Shown here piece after piece: positions 31,953 to 40,408 of a stretch of 64,000 nt of DNA. The stretch is from Fictibacillus phosphorivorans (GTDB taxonomy: Bacteria; Bacillota; Bacilli; Bacillales; Fictibacillaceae). The stretch spans positions 1,436,177 through 1,500,176 of the forward strand of contig NZ_VDZU01000001.1 in NCBI RefSeq assembly GCF_007673525.1, written 5' to 3'. The position numbers and the translations under genes are program-made. Every line of letters starts with the position of its first letter. The first letter of the stretch is position 1. The notes under the pieces were generated by a model that was given only the letters and a program-made list of their open reading frames with translations, was not told the origin of the DNA and made no database searches.

Positions 31953-31981
31953 ATTATAAAGGAGAGACCATAAGAACTCAA
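31953..31981 (-). promoter_or_regulatory. Sigma-A promoter of ispH
   Basis: On the minus strand TTGAGT and TATAAT are separated by 17 bp. Transcription would begin near 31946, giving a leader of about 70 bases that contains the hairpin. Confidence 0.65.
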
Positions 31982-31990
31982 ACACTATAC

Positions 31991-32626
31991 TCATACATAT
32001 AGTTTCGGCCCCGATAAGTGGTAGCCCTTAGGTACGTTTGTCTTAGGTGCTGACGGTACAGCTTTTGTAGCATTTGGCGTTTTTTTGATCATTGGCGGTG
32101 CCTCGGTCTGCGTGGATGACTTTGTAGACTTTGGTCCAGCCACAACCACCTTTTCTTCTGTTTCTGTTTTTACTTTTTCTTTTTTTTCGTTTTTCTTTAT
32201 AACGCTTTTCTTAGCATCACTTTTTTCATCCGTAACCTTTGTTTCAGTCGTTTGATCTGTGTTTTCCGGTTTTTCGGAGGTATCTGCCTCAGTATCATTC
32301 TCTGCCTTTGAGCTCGATCCGCTTTGGAAATCTTTAAGAGCTGTCATGATGGAAGGCAGATTTCTCATTGCAGGTCCATATTGTTTGATCATAGGTCCCA
32401 TCGTCTCAGCAACTTTTAAGACCTTTTGCACGTTGTTCAACATCGTAAACACACTTGTTCCACCTGTTATACTTCCACCGCTGCCAATCGTCCCCAAGAA
32501 TCTGTCAACAGAACCCATCTGACGCGGCATACCATTCATCCCATTCATGTTTTGAAGATATGGATTTACTTGAAAGGGCTGCATAGGATGCTGAGGTTGA
32601 TTTGGATATCTATAAAAAGGCTGCAT
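31991..32626 (-). CDS. yqfQ: YqfQ/VrrA-like spore-associated protein
   Basis: A 211-residue low-complexity protein. The N-terminus is rich in Pro, Gln, Asn, Met and Tyr (MQPFYRYPNQPQHPMQPF), the middle has GSVDRFLGTIGSGGSITGG and a Val/Met-rich helix, and the C-terminal half is a Lys/Glu/Thr/Ser-rich disordered tail. This shape and its position between ispH and cshB match YqfQ of B. subtilis and VrrA of the B. cereus group. I start at ATG 32626, which has GGAGGGGG; the longer frame lacks a ribosome site. Function is unknown; a sporulation role is likely by family. Confidence 0.75.
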   Translation of the reverse strand: MQPFYRYPNQPQHPMQPFQVNPYLQNMNGMNGMPRQMGSVDRFLGTIGSGGSITGGTSVFTMLNNVQKVLKVAETMGPMIKQYGPAMRNLPSIMTALKDFQSGSSSKAENDTEADTSEKPENTDQTTETKVTDEKSDAKKSVIKKNEKKEKVKTETEEKVVVAGPKSTKSSTQTEAPPMIKKTPNATKAVPSAPKTNVPKGYHLSGPKLYV

Positions 32627-32728
32627 AATTCCCCCTCCTTTCCAAAATAATACGCTCATATATAGAATATGAAATAAGAAAAACATGTGTGATATTTATC
32701 CCTGTTTTCTTATTAATCTTAAGGATGG

Positions 32729-32758
32729 TTGGCTTAAATGCAAAACTTACTCTATAAT
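32729..32758 (+). promoter_or_regulatory. Candidate sigma-A promoter of cshB
   Basis: TTGGCT and a perfect TATAAT with 18 bp between them lie about 44 bp before the cshB ATG. Confidence 0.5.
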
Positions 32759-32801
32759 ACTAAAAGTGAAGAATTTATATTTGAAAAGAAAAGGTGAGCG
32801 T

Positions 32802-34085
32802 ATGAAATCTCCGTTTGAACGGTTAAAAATAAACGAATCGCTCCAGACCGCTTTAAGTGGTATTGGATTTGAAAGACCAACTGATATTCAAGAGCGTGTA
32901 ATTCCTGGAATAATCAACGGACAAGACATGATCGGACAATCGCAAACAGGTTCAGGAAAGACATTTGCGTTCCTGCTGCCATTGATGCATAGAATAGACA
33001 TCACAAAAGACGAGGTACAAGCAGTAATTACAGCTCCTACTCGTGAATTAGCACAACAGATCTACAACGAGTTTCTAAAGATCTCTGAGCATATGCCTGA
33101 GGATAAGCAAATCCGCGCAAAAGCAATCGTTGGTGGAACGGATAGAAAACGTATGGCTGAAAAACTGAAAACAGTTCCTCAATTAGTGATTGGAACTCCT
33201 GGTCGTATTAAAGACTTGGTAAACGCTCAAGAGCTAGTTGTCTTTACAGCGAACATGCTCGTAGTTGATGAAGCCGATCAGATGCTAGATATGGGCTTTA
33301 TTGAAGATGTAGATCTGATCGCTTCTCGTATGGCCAACGAATTACAAATGATGGTGTTCTCTGCCACTGTTCCAGAAAAACTGCAGCCATTCTTGAAAAA
33401 ATATATGCAGAACCCTAAGCATGTTCACGTTGAACCACAGCATATTACAGCAAAGGACATCAAGCACGTTCTTATTCAAGCAAAACACAATGACAAACTT
33501 CCTACGCTTATCAAAACAGCAAGAAACTATAATCCATATTTTGCGATTATATTTGCTAACACAAAAAAAGCAGTTGATGAGATCGCGGATGCTATGAGTG
33601 CTGAAGGAATGAGTGTTGAACGTCTTCATGGTGATATTCCGCCTCGTACAAGAAAAAGCATCATGAAACGTGTTCAGAAAGCTGAGTTTCAGTTCTTAGT
33701 AGCAACTGACCTTGCAGCTCGTGGAATTGACATCAAAGGTGTCAGCCACATCATCAACTACGAGTTCCCGAAAGATCTTGATTTCTACATTCATAGAGCA
33801 GGAAGAACGGGCCGTGCGGGAATGTCAGGAATCTGTGCATCTCTTTACGAGCAAACAGATCAGCATTCTGTACAAAAGTTAAAAGAGAAAAAAATCATTT
33901 TCCACATCGAACAATATAAGAACGGTGAATGGGTACCTGTAAAACCGAGCAAGAAAAGTACGGGTGCAAAAGAGCAGGATGGCGTTTATGTACCAAAACC
34001 GCGCAAAGTAAAGCCTGGTTATAAGAAAAAGATGGACGAACAGAAAAAGAAACTAATGAAGAAGAAAAGAAGAAACATCAGATAG
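32802..34085 (+). CDS. cshB: DEAD-box RNA helicase CshB
   Basis: A 427-residue ATP-dependent RNA helicase. All core motifs are visible: Q motif (GFERPTDIQERVIPGI), motif I (SQTGSGKT), Ia (APTRELAQQ), II (VDEADQMLD), III (SAT), V (ATDLAARGIDIKGV) and VI (HRAGRTGRAG), then a basic Lys-rich tail. CshB takes part in cold adaptation and mRNA turnover in Bacillus. The ATG follows AAGGTGAG; the longer frame from 32685 has no ribosome site and crosses the promoter. nfo follows after 23 bp. Confidence 0.95.
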   Translation: MKSPFERLKINESLQTALSGIGFERPTDIQERVIPGIINGQDMIGQSQTGSGKTFAFLLPLMHRIDITKDEVQAVITAPTRELAQQIYNEFLKISEHMPEDKQIRAKAIVGGTDRKRMAEKLKTVPQLVIGTPGRIKDLVNAQELVVFTANMLVVDEADQMLDMGFIEDVDLIASRMANELQMMVFSATVPEKLQPFLKKYMQNPKHVHVEPQHITAKDIKHVLIQAKHNDKLPTLIKTARNYNPYFAIIFANTKKAVDEIADAMSAEGMSVERLHGDIPPRTRKSIMKRVQKAEFQFLVATDLAARGIDIKGVSHIINYEFPKDLDFYIHRAGRTGRAGMSGICASLYEQTDQHSVQKLKEKKIIFHIEQYKNGEWVPVKPSKKSTGAKEQDGVYVPKPRKVKPGYKKKMDEQKKKLMKKKRRNIR

Positions 34086-34108
34086 TAGGTTAGGGAAGAG
34101 GGGAAAAT

Positions 34109-35002
34109 ATGATTAAACTAGGATCTCACGTTTCAATGAGCGGTAAAAAAATGCTTCTCGCTGCGAGTGAAGAAGCTGTTTCATATGGTGCCAACACTTT
34201 TATGATCTATACAGGTGCACCCCAAAACACGAGACGAAAAAAAATTGAAGACCTTAATATCGAAGCTGGAACGAAACACATGATCGAGAACGGTATCGTT
34301 GACATTGTTGTTCACGCACCGTATATCATCAACATCGGGAATGCTGTTAAGCCGGAAACGTTCGAGCTGGGGGTCGATTTCTTAAGAAGAGAGATCGAAC
34401 GAACTGACGCACTTGGTGCAAAACAGATCGTACTTCATCCAGGAGCACATGTTGGAGAAGGTTCCGAGATCGGAATTAAGAAGATCATCGAGGGGCTTAA
34501 CGAAGTATTAACGAAAGAGCAGAATGTTCAAATCGCACTAGAGACAATGGCAGGTAAAGGATCTGAATGCGGCAAGACATTTGAAGAACTTGCACAGATT
34601 ATTGATGGTGTAACGCTTAACGAAAAACTATCTGTTTGTTTTGATACATGTCATACTCATGATGCAGGTTATGATATCGTTAATGATTTTGATGGAGTAA
34701 TGAACCAGTTCGATAAGCTGATCGGAATCGATCGTATTAAAGTTTTCCACATCAATGACAGCAAAAATGTAACGGGAGCTGCTAAAGACCGACATGAAAA
34801 CATTGGCTTTGGACATATTGGCTTCGATGCCTTAAACTACATCGTTCATCACGAGCAATTTAAGGATATCCCAAAAATTCTTGAAACACCTTATGTAGGT
34901 ACTGATAAAAACAACAAAAGACCTCCATATCAATTAGAGATCGAGATGATCAAAGCAAAAACATTCGATCCAGAACTTCAGAACAAGTTATTGAACGCAT
35001 AA
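34109..35002 (+). CDS. nfo: Endonuclease IV (AP endonuclease)
   Basis: Nfo cuts at abasic sites in base-excision repair using a trinuclear zinc centre. The 297-residue TIM-barrel protein has [69 protein letters not shown] and [10 protein letters not shown], covering the metal ligands. In Bacillus it also acts in spore DNA repair. It is the second gene after cshB, and a strong terminator follows. Confidence 0.97.
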   Translation: MIKLGSHVSMSGKKMLLAASEEAVSYGANTFMIYTGAPQNTRRKKIEDLNIEAGTKHMIENGIVDIVVHAPYIINIGNAVKPETFELGVDFLRREIERTDALGAKQIVLHPGAHVGEGSEIGIKKIIEGLNEVLTKEQNVQIALETMAGKGSECGKTFEELAQIIDGVTLNEKLSVCFDTCHTHDAGYDIVNDFDGVMNQFDKLIGIDRIKVFHINDSKNVTGAAKDRHENIGFGHIGFDALNYIVHHEQFKDIPKILETPYVGTDKNNKRPPYQLEIEMIKAKTFDPELQNKLLNA

Positions 35003-35032
35003 CTATTGCACAACTGATTAATGTAAAAAGAT

Positions 35033-35061
35033 AAAGAGCCGCACAGCTGTGCGGCTCTTTT
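35033..35061. terminator. Bidirectional terminator between nfo and yqfT
   Basis: AAAGAGCCGCACAGCTGTGC and its completion form a near-perfect palindrome ending in TTTT, placed between convergent genes. Confidence 0.9.
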
Positions 35062-35064
35062 GTG

Positions 35065-35325
35065 TTACCTATCAATGTACGTTTGGATTAAGTATTGGAT
35101 ATAGTTCGCTTTTTCAGGGCTAACTTCTTTTGCGATGGTAGCAATGATCATCTTACGCTGTGATAGATTCTTGATATCAATTGTCTGCCTTCGCAATATG
35201 TTTACGATCTGTACGGCTTCTTTTTGTGAAATGGGAAGCTGATATTGCGCGGCAAGTGAGATCAGTTCGTTCGGACTGATCGAATTAAGTTTCTGATTTA
35301 CAAAATGAACAATGATTGGATTCAT
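35065..35325 (-). CDS. yqfT: DUF2624 protein (YqfT-like)
   Basis: An 86-residue helical protein starting MNPIIVHFVNQKLNSISPNE and including AIAKEVSPEKANYIQYLI-type helices (the actual segment is IATIAKEVSPEKANYIQ). It matches the length and place of YqfT (DUF2624) next to nfo. No function is known. GGGAGGGAT gives a strong ribosome site on the minus strand. Confidence 0.82.
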   Translation of the reverse strand: MNPIIVHFVNQKLNSISPNELISLAAQYQLPISQKEAVQIVNILRRQTIDIKNLSQRKMIIATIAKEVSPEKANYIQYLIQTYIDR

Positions 35326-35381
35326 TTAGAAATCCCTCCCGACTTTCTCATTGTATGAGGAAGGAGGGAAGAAAGTGCTAA

Positions 35382-35418
35382 AAAAAGACTTTGGAATATT
35401 GTCCAAAGTCTTTTTGTT
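35382..35418. terminator. Terminator between the NCS2 permease gene and yqfT
   Basis: AAAAAGACTTTGGA and TCCAAAGTCTTTTT form a perfect 14-bp stem with a 6-base loop. It ends the leftward permease transcript before yqfT. Confidence 0.88.
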
Positions 35419-35425
35419 TATATTT

Positions 35426-36685
35426 TTATACAATTGTATGAAGAATAAAATTCATAAAGAATAAAAAGGCGATCACATACATCGGTGCTGTAACCTGTTT
35501 TTTCTGTCCGGACATCCATTTAACAAGTGGATATGCGATAAATCCAAATGCAAGACCATCCACGATGCTGTACGTTAAAGGTATGAGCGCAATAATAAGA
35601 AATGATGGAAACATCTCTGTAAAATCAGCAAAAGGAATATGCTGAATCTGCTGAACCATCAGACCGCCAATGATAATCAAGATAGGAGCGATAGCCCCAT
35701 CAGGAATATAGGCTATGAAAGGTGCTGCAAACATGGATAAGAAGAACAATACAGCAACTGTAATACTTGTTATCCCCGTTCTGCCGCCTTCTTGTATTCC
35801 AGATGCACTCTCTACCGTGGAGATCGTAGGACTAGTTCCGAATAAACCAGAAACGATTGATGAAGCTGCATTCGCTTGAAAAGCTTTTGGAAACTTTTCT
35901 TGATCAGGTAATAAGCCGTATAACAATCCCATGTTCTCGAATGTGATGATCATGGTCAATGAGAACGTTGCGATCCAAAAGGAAAGCTCTGTTATCCCTG
36001 AAAAATCAAACGCAAAAAATAATTCACCAAACGGTTTAAAAGAGAATCCATCAGACATGCCTTTCACTTCTTGTGTATGGCCCATAAAGAATCCTACAAG
36101 AGTGGTCAAAGCAATCCCGATCAGAAAACTTCCTTTTACGTTTTTTAGAAACAGAGCCAGTGTTACCGAAAGGCCGATTACTGTCAGGATTGCGTCGGGA
36201 CGATCTAAATGTCCTAACTTTACAAAAGTTGCAGAGCTCGCTTCGATGATACCGCCTTTTTGTAACCCAATAAACGTTAAAAACAAGCCGATTCCTACTG
36301 TTATGCTATGTTTCAATGATTGCGGAATACTTTTTGAAAGTATGTCCTTTAAAGGTGTTGAAGCTGCGATTAAAAAGAATATCCCAGACATCACCACAGC
36401 AGCAAGAGCTTCTTGCCAGCTTAAATTCATACCTTGCACGATAGTATACGTGAAAAACGCGTTTACCCCCATGCCTGGCGTTAATACGATCGGAGCCTTT
36501 GCATACAGCCCCATGATCAGACACCCAACTACAGAAGTAAGGATCGTAGCTAGAACTACTCCCTCATACGGCATACCAGCATCTGCTAATATTAGTGGAT
36601 TAACGACAATAATATAAGCGATGGTGAAAAATGAGGTGATCCCTGCAAGTACTTCTTTCTTTAGTGAAACTTGATTTTGTTCCAT
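35426..36685 (-). CDS. NCS2-family purine permease (AzgA-like)
   Basis: A 419-residue inner-membrane permease with about twelve to fourteen helices of the AzgA subfamily, which imports hypoxanthine, guanine or adenine (as PbuG/PbuO in B. subtilis). Marks are LAGITSFFTIAYIIVVNP at the start, PIVLTPGMGVNAFFTYT (substrate half-helix) and GTSPTISTVESASGIQEGGRTG (second half-helix). The exact purine cannot be read from the sequence. It is monocistronic on the minus strand. A TATAAT and a short structured leader precede it, but it does not look like the known guanine riboswitch. Confidence 0.92.
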   Translation of the reverse strand: MEQNQVSLKKEVLAGITSFFTIAYIIVVNPLILADAGMPYEGVVLATILTSVVGCLIMGLYAKAPIVLTPGMGVNAFFTYTIVQGMNLSWQEALAAVVMSGIFFLIAASTPLKDILSKSIPQSLKHSITVGIGLFLTFIGLQKGGIIEASSATFVKLGHLDRPDAILTVIGLSVTLALFLKNVKGSFLIGIALTTLVGFFMGHTQEVKGMSDGFSFKPFGELFFAFDFSGITELSFWIATFSLTMIITFENMGLLYGLLPDQEKFPKAFQANAASSIVSGLFGTSPTISTVESASGIQEGGRTGITSITVAVLFFLSMFAAPFIAYIPDGAIAPILIIIGGLMVQQIQHIPFADFTEMFPSFLIIALIPLTYSIVDGLAFGFIAYPLVKWMSGQKKQVTAPMYVIAFLFFMNFILHTIV

Positions 36686-36712
36686 TTGTTCCTTCCTTAA
36701 ATCTTAAAAACA

Positions 36713-36753
36713 TCCCTCTCCCACCCAGCAGTTTCCTGCCAGAGTTGATTATA
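36713..36753 (-). promoter_or_regulatory. -10 box and leader hairpin of the purine permease gene
   Basis: On the minus strand TATAAT (36748-36753) is followed within about 5 bases by CTCTGGCAGGAAACTGC and a GGGTGGGAGAGGG tail. The stem GCAG-GAAA-CTGC sits inside CTCT/AGAG, leaving an asymmetric G-rich loop. The structure lies at the predicted 5' end of the mRNA. No clear -35 was seen. Confidence 0.4.
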
Positions 36754-36786
36754 TAGCAAATGTAGAAATATGGCTAGAAAAAATCG

Positions 36787-36815
36787 TTTACAATCTTGTG
36801 TCCACACTATATAAT
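36787..36815 (+). promoter_or_regulatory. Sigma-A promoter of the manganese-type ABC operon
   Basis: TTTACA and a perfect TATAAT are separated by 17 bp; transcription would start near 36822, shortly before the MntR-like palindrome. Confidence 0.65.
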
Positions 36816-36832
36816 TTGACTTAAGTAAAAAA

Positions 36833-36848
36833 GTTGCCTAAAGGAAAC
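36833..36848 (+). promoter_or_regulatory. MntR-like operator
   Basis: GTTGCCTAAAGGAAAC is an inverted repeat with one mismatch and is very close to the operators described for MntR in B. subtilis (TTTGCCTTAAGGAAAC type). It lies 10-30 bp after the promoter, so bound MntR would block transcription when manganese is plentiful. Confidence 0.72.
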
Positions 36849-36976
36849 ATTTACTTCTTCCGAAAATATTCACTTTCCTTCTATTCATTTCATACAATTG
36901 TGAAGGGATTATTTTTTTATATTAAAGTTGCGCTTGGGCAAAAAAAGTTACTGAATGAAAAAGGAGGTCTTTTTCA

Positions 36977-37726
36977 ATGAATGAAGCACTAAAGATAGAT
37001 CACTTGTACGTGTCTTATTTAGGGAACCAAGTAGTTAAAGATATATCATTCTCAGTGAATCAAGGTAGTTTAGTGGGGGTCATTGGGCCTAATGGTGCCG
37101 GTAAATCGACTATGATGAAAGCTGCTTTACATTTAATACCAAGAGACAAAGGTGATGTAGAGGTATTTGGAGAGCCGCTTAAAAAATGGAGAAAAAGAAT
37201 CGCATATGTTCCGCAGCGCTCAGATATCGACTGGGATTTTCCGATCACAGTATTTGACGTGGTATTGCTTGGAACATATCCAAAATTGGGATTATTTAAG
37301 CGCCCTTCAAAAAGTGATAAAGAATGGGCATATGAGTGTTTGAGAACGGTAGGTATGGAAACGTTCAGTGATCGACAGATCGGTGAACTTTCAGGAGGAC
37401 AGCAGCAAAGGGTATTCCTTGCAAGAGCATTGGCTCAAAAAGCAGAGTTGTTCTTTCTCGATGAACCTTTCGTGGGGATTGATGTTGCAAGTGAAGAAAC
37501 GATCATTCATATTTTGAGAGATCTAAAAAAAGAAGGAAAGACCATTCTGGTCGTACATCATGATCTTAGTAAAGCTGAATCCTACTTCGATCATTTGCTG
37601 CTATTGAATAAGAATATGATTCATTACGGTGCATCTGAAGAAGTTCTTCAGCCAGAGGTGATCACAAAAGCTTACGCCAACCAGTTCTCATTTCTTCAGC
37701 CTAAAGGAGTGAATGTGACATCATGA
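36977..37726 (+). CDS. Manganese-type ABC importer, ATP-binding protein
   Basis: A 249-residue ABC ATPase of the metal-importer (cluster A-I) family. Walker A is GPNGAGKSTMM, the signature is [15 protein letters not shown], Walker B is LFFLDEPF and the H-loop is VVHHDL. It begins the three-gene operon ATPase-permease-lipoprotein, an order like psaBCA/mtsABC. The MntR-like operator upstream and the PsaA-like lipoprotein make manganese the likely substrate. In B. subtilis naming this would be MntB; staphylococcal naming differs. AAGGAGG precedes the ATG. Confidence 0.92.
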   Translation: MNEALKIDHLYVSYLGNQVVKDISFSVNQGSLVGVIGPNGAGKSTMMKAALHLIPRDKGDVEVFGEPLKKWRKRIAYVPQRSDIDWDFPITVFDVVLLGTYPKLGLFKRPSKSDKEWAYECLRTVGMETFSDRQIGELSGGQQQRVFLARALAQKAELFFLDEPFVGIDVASEETIIHILRDLKKEGKTILVVHHDLSKAESYFDHLLLLNKNMIHYGASEEVLQPEVITKAYANQFSFLQPKGVNVTS

Positions 37727-38595
37727 GTATTTTTGAATTCTTTCAAGCGTTGTTTCAATATGAATTTTTACAAAAAGCGTTATTTACCTCAGTAGTTGTA
37801 GGTATTATTTGTGGAATTGTAGGATGTTTCATCATCTTAAGAGGCATGGCTTTAATGGGGGATGCGATCTCTCATGCTGTGTTGCCTGGTGTTGCGATCA
37901 GCTATATGTTAGGGATTAACTTTTTCTTTGGAGCTGTTATAACTGGGGTTCTTACTGCGATCGGAATCGGATATGTGAGTCAGAACAGCAGGATCAAACA
38001 TGATATGGCTATAGGAATCATGTTTACGAGTATGTTTGCTGTAGGAATTGTCATTATAACCATGATGAAAAGCTCTGCCGATCTTTATCATATTCTTTTT
38101 GGTAACGTTCTTGCAGTACGAATGAGTGACATGTGGATCACACTTGGAATCGGTGTACTGGTAATTGGGTTAGTTGTTCTATTTTACAAAGAGCTTCTCG
38201 TTTCAACCTTCGATCCAACTATGGCACAAAGCTATGGATTGCCTAACAAATGGATTCATTATTGTTTAATGGCCGTTTTAACGATGGTCACAGTTGCATC
38301 GCTGCAAACGGTAGGAATCGTTTTAGTAGTTGCGATGCTGATCACACCGGCAGCTACGGCTTATCTATTAACCAACCGATTGTCGGTCATGATCTATCTT
38401 TCTGCATTAATAGGTGTCATCTCTTCTGTGTTTGGCTTATATTTCAGCTTTACGTATAACTTGGCATCAGGTGCAACGATCGTATTAGTTTCAGCTTTTC
38501 TGTTTGCACTCGCGTTCTTCTTTTCACCATCACAAGGAATCGTTTGGAAAGCGCACAAATCTAGAAAAAACAGGCTAGAACTGTTAGAGAAATAG
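37723..38595 (+). CDS. Manganese-type ABC importer, membrane permease
   Basis: A 290-residue membrane protein of the ABC-3 permease family with about eight to nine helices. The family coupling region is visible in FIILRGMALMGDAISHAVLPGVAISY, and ALQTVGIVLVVAML ITPAATAY-type sequence (TVGIVLVVAMLITPAATAYL) follows. It overlaps the ATPase stop by 4 bases. Only one permease gene is present, whereas B. subtilis mntABCD has two, so it probably acts as a homodimer. Confidence 0.92.
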   Translation: MSIFEFFQALFQYEFLQKALFTSVVVGIICGIVGCFIILRGMALMGDAISHAVLPGVAISYMLGINFFFGAVITGVLTAIGIGYVSQNSRIKHDMAIGIMFTSMFAVGIVIITMMKSSADLYHILFGNVLAVRMSDMWITLGIGVLVIGLVVLFYKELLVSTFDPTMAQSYGLPNKWIHYCLMAVLTMVTVASLQTVGIVLVVAMLITPAATAYLLTNRLSVMIYLSALIGVISSVFGLYFSFTYNLASGATIVLVSAFLFALAFFFSPSQGIVWKAHKSRKNRLELLEK

Positions 38596-38608
38596 GGAGG
38601 ATGATAGT

Positions 38609-39529
38609 ATGTTTAATAAAGTAACAAAGCTCTTTTTAGCAGGAACATTATTAGCAGCTGCAGCTGGATGCAGTGCGGGTGGAAATGAATCAGAAAAGGT
38701 AGAAGTCGTAGCTACTTATTCTATCATCTATGATTTAGTTAAGAATGTCGGAGGTGACAAGGTAGAAGTTCATAGCTTAGCACCTATTGGTTCGAATCCA
38801 CATGAATATGATCCGCTTCCAGAAGATGTTTTAAAAACAACGGATGCAGATGCAGTTTTCTATAATGGTTTAAATCTTGAAGAAGGAAATTCATGGTTTG
38901 ACAAATTGATGAAAACAGCTGATAAAGATGGTAAAGATGCACCTGTTTACCGTGTTAGTGAAGGGGTAGATGCGATCCATCTGGAATCTAAAGGTCTTGA
39001 AAAACAATATGATCCACATGCATGGCTGAATATTGAGAATGGGATCAAGTATGTTGAAAACATTCGAGATGCATTGATGAAAGAAGATCCAGAAAATAAA
39101 GAATACTATCAAAAGAACGCTGAAGAATATATTGGTGAATTAAAAGCTCTTCACGACAAAACTATCGCAGAATTAAGCAAGATCCCTAAAGAGAAACGCG
39201 TACTTACAACAAGTGAAGGAGCGTTCAAATATTTTGGAGAAGCCTACAACATGGAAACGGCTTATGTTTGGGAGATTAATTCTGATAATCAAGGTTCACC
39301 ACAGCAGATTAAAAGCTTAGTCGATTTCCTAAAAGAAAGAAACGTTCCAGCTCTGTTCGTTGAAACAAGTGTCGACGCTAGAAGTATGGAAACAGTATCT
39401 AAGGAAACAGGTATTCCTATTAAAGGAAAAGTGTTTACCGATTCTCTAGGTAAGCCTGGTAAAGATGGAGACACTTATAAAAAAATGATGGAATGGAACA
39501 CAGAAACGATTATTGAGGGGTTAAAATAA
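38609..39529 (+). CDS. mntA: Manganese-binding lipoprotein (PsaA/MntA family)
   Basis: A 306-residue metal-binding lipoprotein (cluster A-I). The signal peptide ends in the lipobox LLAAAAGC with Cys21. Metal ligands are suggested by GSNPHEYDPLPEDV (His), KQYDPHAWLN (His), TSEGAFKYFGEAY (Glu) and FVETSVDARSME (Asp), the His-His-Glu-Asp set of manganese-binding PsaA-like proteins. It lacks the long His-rich loop of zinc binders such as ZnuA/AdcA. It ends the MntR-controlled operon and has a terminator behind it. Confidence 0.9.
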   Translation: MFNKVTKLFLAGTLLAAAAGCSAGGNESEKVEVVATYSIIYDLVKNVGGDKVEVHSLAPIGSNPHEYDPLPEDVLKTTDADAVFYNGLNLEEGNSWFDKLMKTADKDGKDAPVYRVSEGVDAIHLESKGLEKQYDPHAWLNIENGIKYVENIRDALMKEDPENKEYYQKNAEEYIGELKALHDKTIAELSKIPKEKRVLTTSEGAFKYFGEAYNMETAYVWEINSDNQGSPQQIKSLVDFLKERNVPALFVETSVDARSMETVSKETGIPIKGKVFTDSLGKPGKDGDTYKKMMEWNTETIIEGLK

Positions 39530-39534
39530 GAATT

Positions 39535-39572
39535 ATAAAAAGAAGCTGAAAATGTTCAGCTTCTTTTTGTTT
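39535..39572 (+). terminator. Intrinsic terminator after the manganese operon
   Basis: AGAAGCTGAA and TTCAGCTTCT with a 4-base loop, preceded by A and followed by T. Confidence 0.88.
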
Positions 39573-39631
39573 TTACTAAACAATGCTTTATAATACGTAG
39601 AGTGAAGTTTGCAATAAAGGTGGAAAAAGGT

Positions 39632-40285
39632 ATGAATATAAAAGCAGTCTGTTTTGATATGGATGGTGTGATTGTTGATACGATGCGTCACCATGTTGAA
39701 GCGTGGCGGCATGCATTTAATATAAATGGCTTTGATCATGAAGAACTCGTCTTTTACTTAAGAGAAGGAATGCCAGGAAAAAAGACAATCGTAGATGTTT
39801 TTAATCATTCTAATGTCGAAGTTAATGAAGAGTTGATCGAAAGTATATATGTTCAAAAAAGAGATTATTTTAAGGAACATGCACAATATGAATTTATAGA
39901 AGAAACCGTATCTACACTTATAGCCTTAAGTGATGAGCACATTCCTATTGCAGTCGTTACAGGCAGTAGAAAAGAATTTGTTTCTGAAGTTTTAAGTAAA
40001 CTGCCTGTTACTTTTGATATAATTGTTACTGGAGATGATGTGAAAGAAGGAAAACCATCGCCTGAACCGTATTTATTAGCTATGGATCGACATTCTTTTA
40101 AGCCAGCAGAGTGGCTGGTTATAGAGAACGCACCACTTGGTATACAATCTGCCAAGAGTGCAGGAGCTTATTGCTTGGCCGTTGAAACGACTCTTGAAGA
40201 AAAGTACCTAAAAGAGGCCGATCAAATCATCCGACCAAAAGATTTGCTGCGCCATGTTAGGAGACTCATAAAAGGTATGAAATAA
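39632..40285 (+). CDS. HAD-superfamily hydrolase (phosphoglucomutase/phosphatase-like)
   Basis: A 217-residue HAD subfamily I protein with the catalytic loop FDMDGVIVDTMRHH (DxDG), motif II VVTGSRKEF, the lysine in VKEGKPSPEPYLLAM and motif IV VIENAPLGIQSAKSAGAY. This set is shared by beta-phosphoglucomutases and sugar-phosphate phosphatases; the substrate is unclear. I start at ATG 39632 after AAAAAGG. It stands alone between the two metal importers and shows no obvious link with them. Confidence 0.88.
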   Translation: MNIKAVCFDMDGVIVDTMRHHVEAWRHAFNINGFDHEELVFYLREGMPGKKTIVDVFNHSNVEVNEELIESIYVQKRDYFKEHAQYEFIEETVSTLIALSDEHIPIAVVTGSRKEFVSEVLSKLPVTFDIIVTGDDVKEGKPSPEPYLLAMDRHSFKPAEWLVIENAPLGIQSAKSAGAYCLAVETTLEEKYLKEADQIIRPKDLLRHVRRLIKGMK

Positions 40286-40296
40286 AAACGTTTATA

Positions 40297-40323
40297 GGCA
40301 TGCTCATAGAGCATGTTGTTTTA
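40297..40323 (+). terminator. Probable terminator after the HAD gene
   Basis: CATGCTC and GAGCATG with a short loop are followed by TTGTTTT. Confidence 0.65.
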
Positions 40324-40362
40324 CTTTGTTCATAATTCGTGTATACTATGAGACAGTTTAAA

Positions 40363-40377
40363 TCGTACTCATTACTA
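40363..40377 (+). promoter_or_regulatory. Zur-like operator before znuC
   Basis: TCGTACTCATTACTA resembles the B. subtilis Zur box (TCGTAATnATTACGA) in 12 of 15 positions, within AAATCGTACTCATTACTACTT. It lies just after a TATACT hexamer (40342) and 32 bp before the znuC ATG, and the zur gene closes the same operon. Confidence 0.65.
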
Positions 40378-40408
40378 CTTATTTTCATTTTTCTCACGGA
40401 GGTTAATC

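Noticed and set aside
36690..36760. Guanine riboswitch before the purine permease
   Set aside because: The conserved three-way junction bases are absent and the leader is too short.
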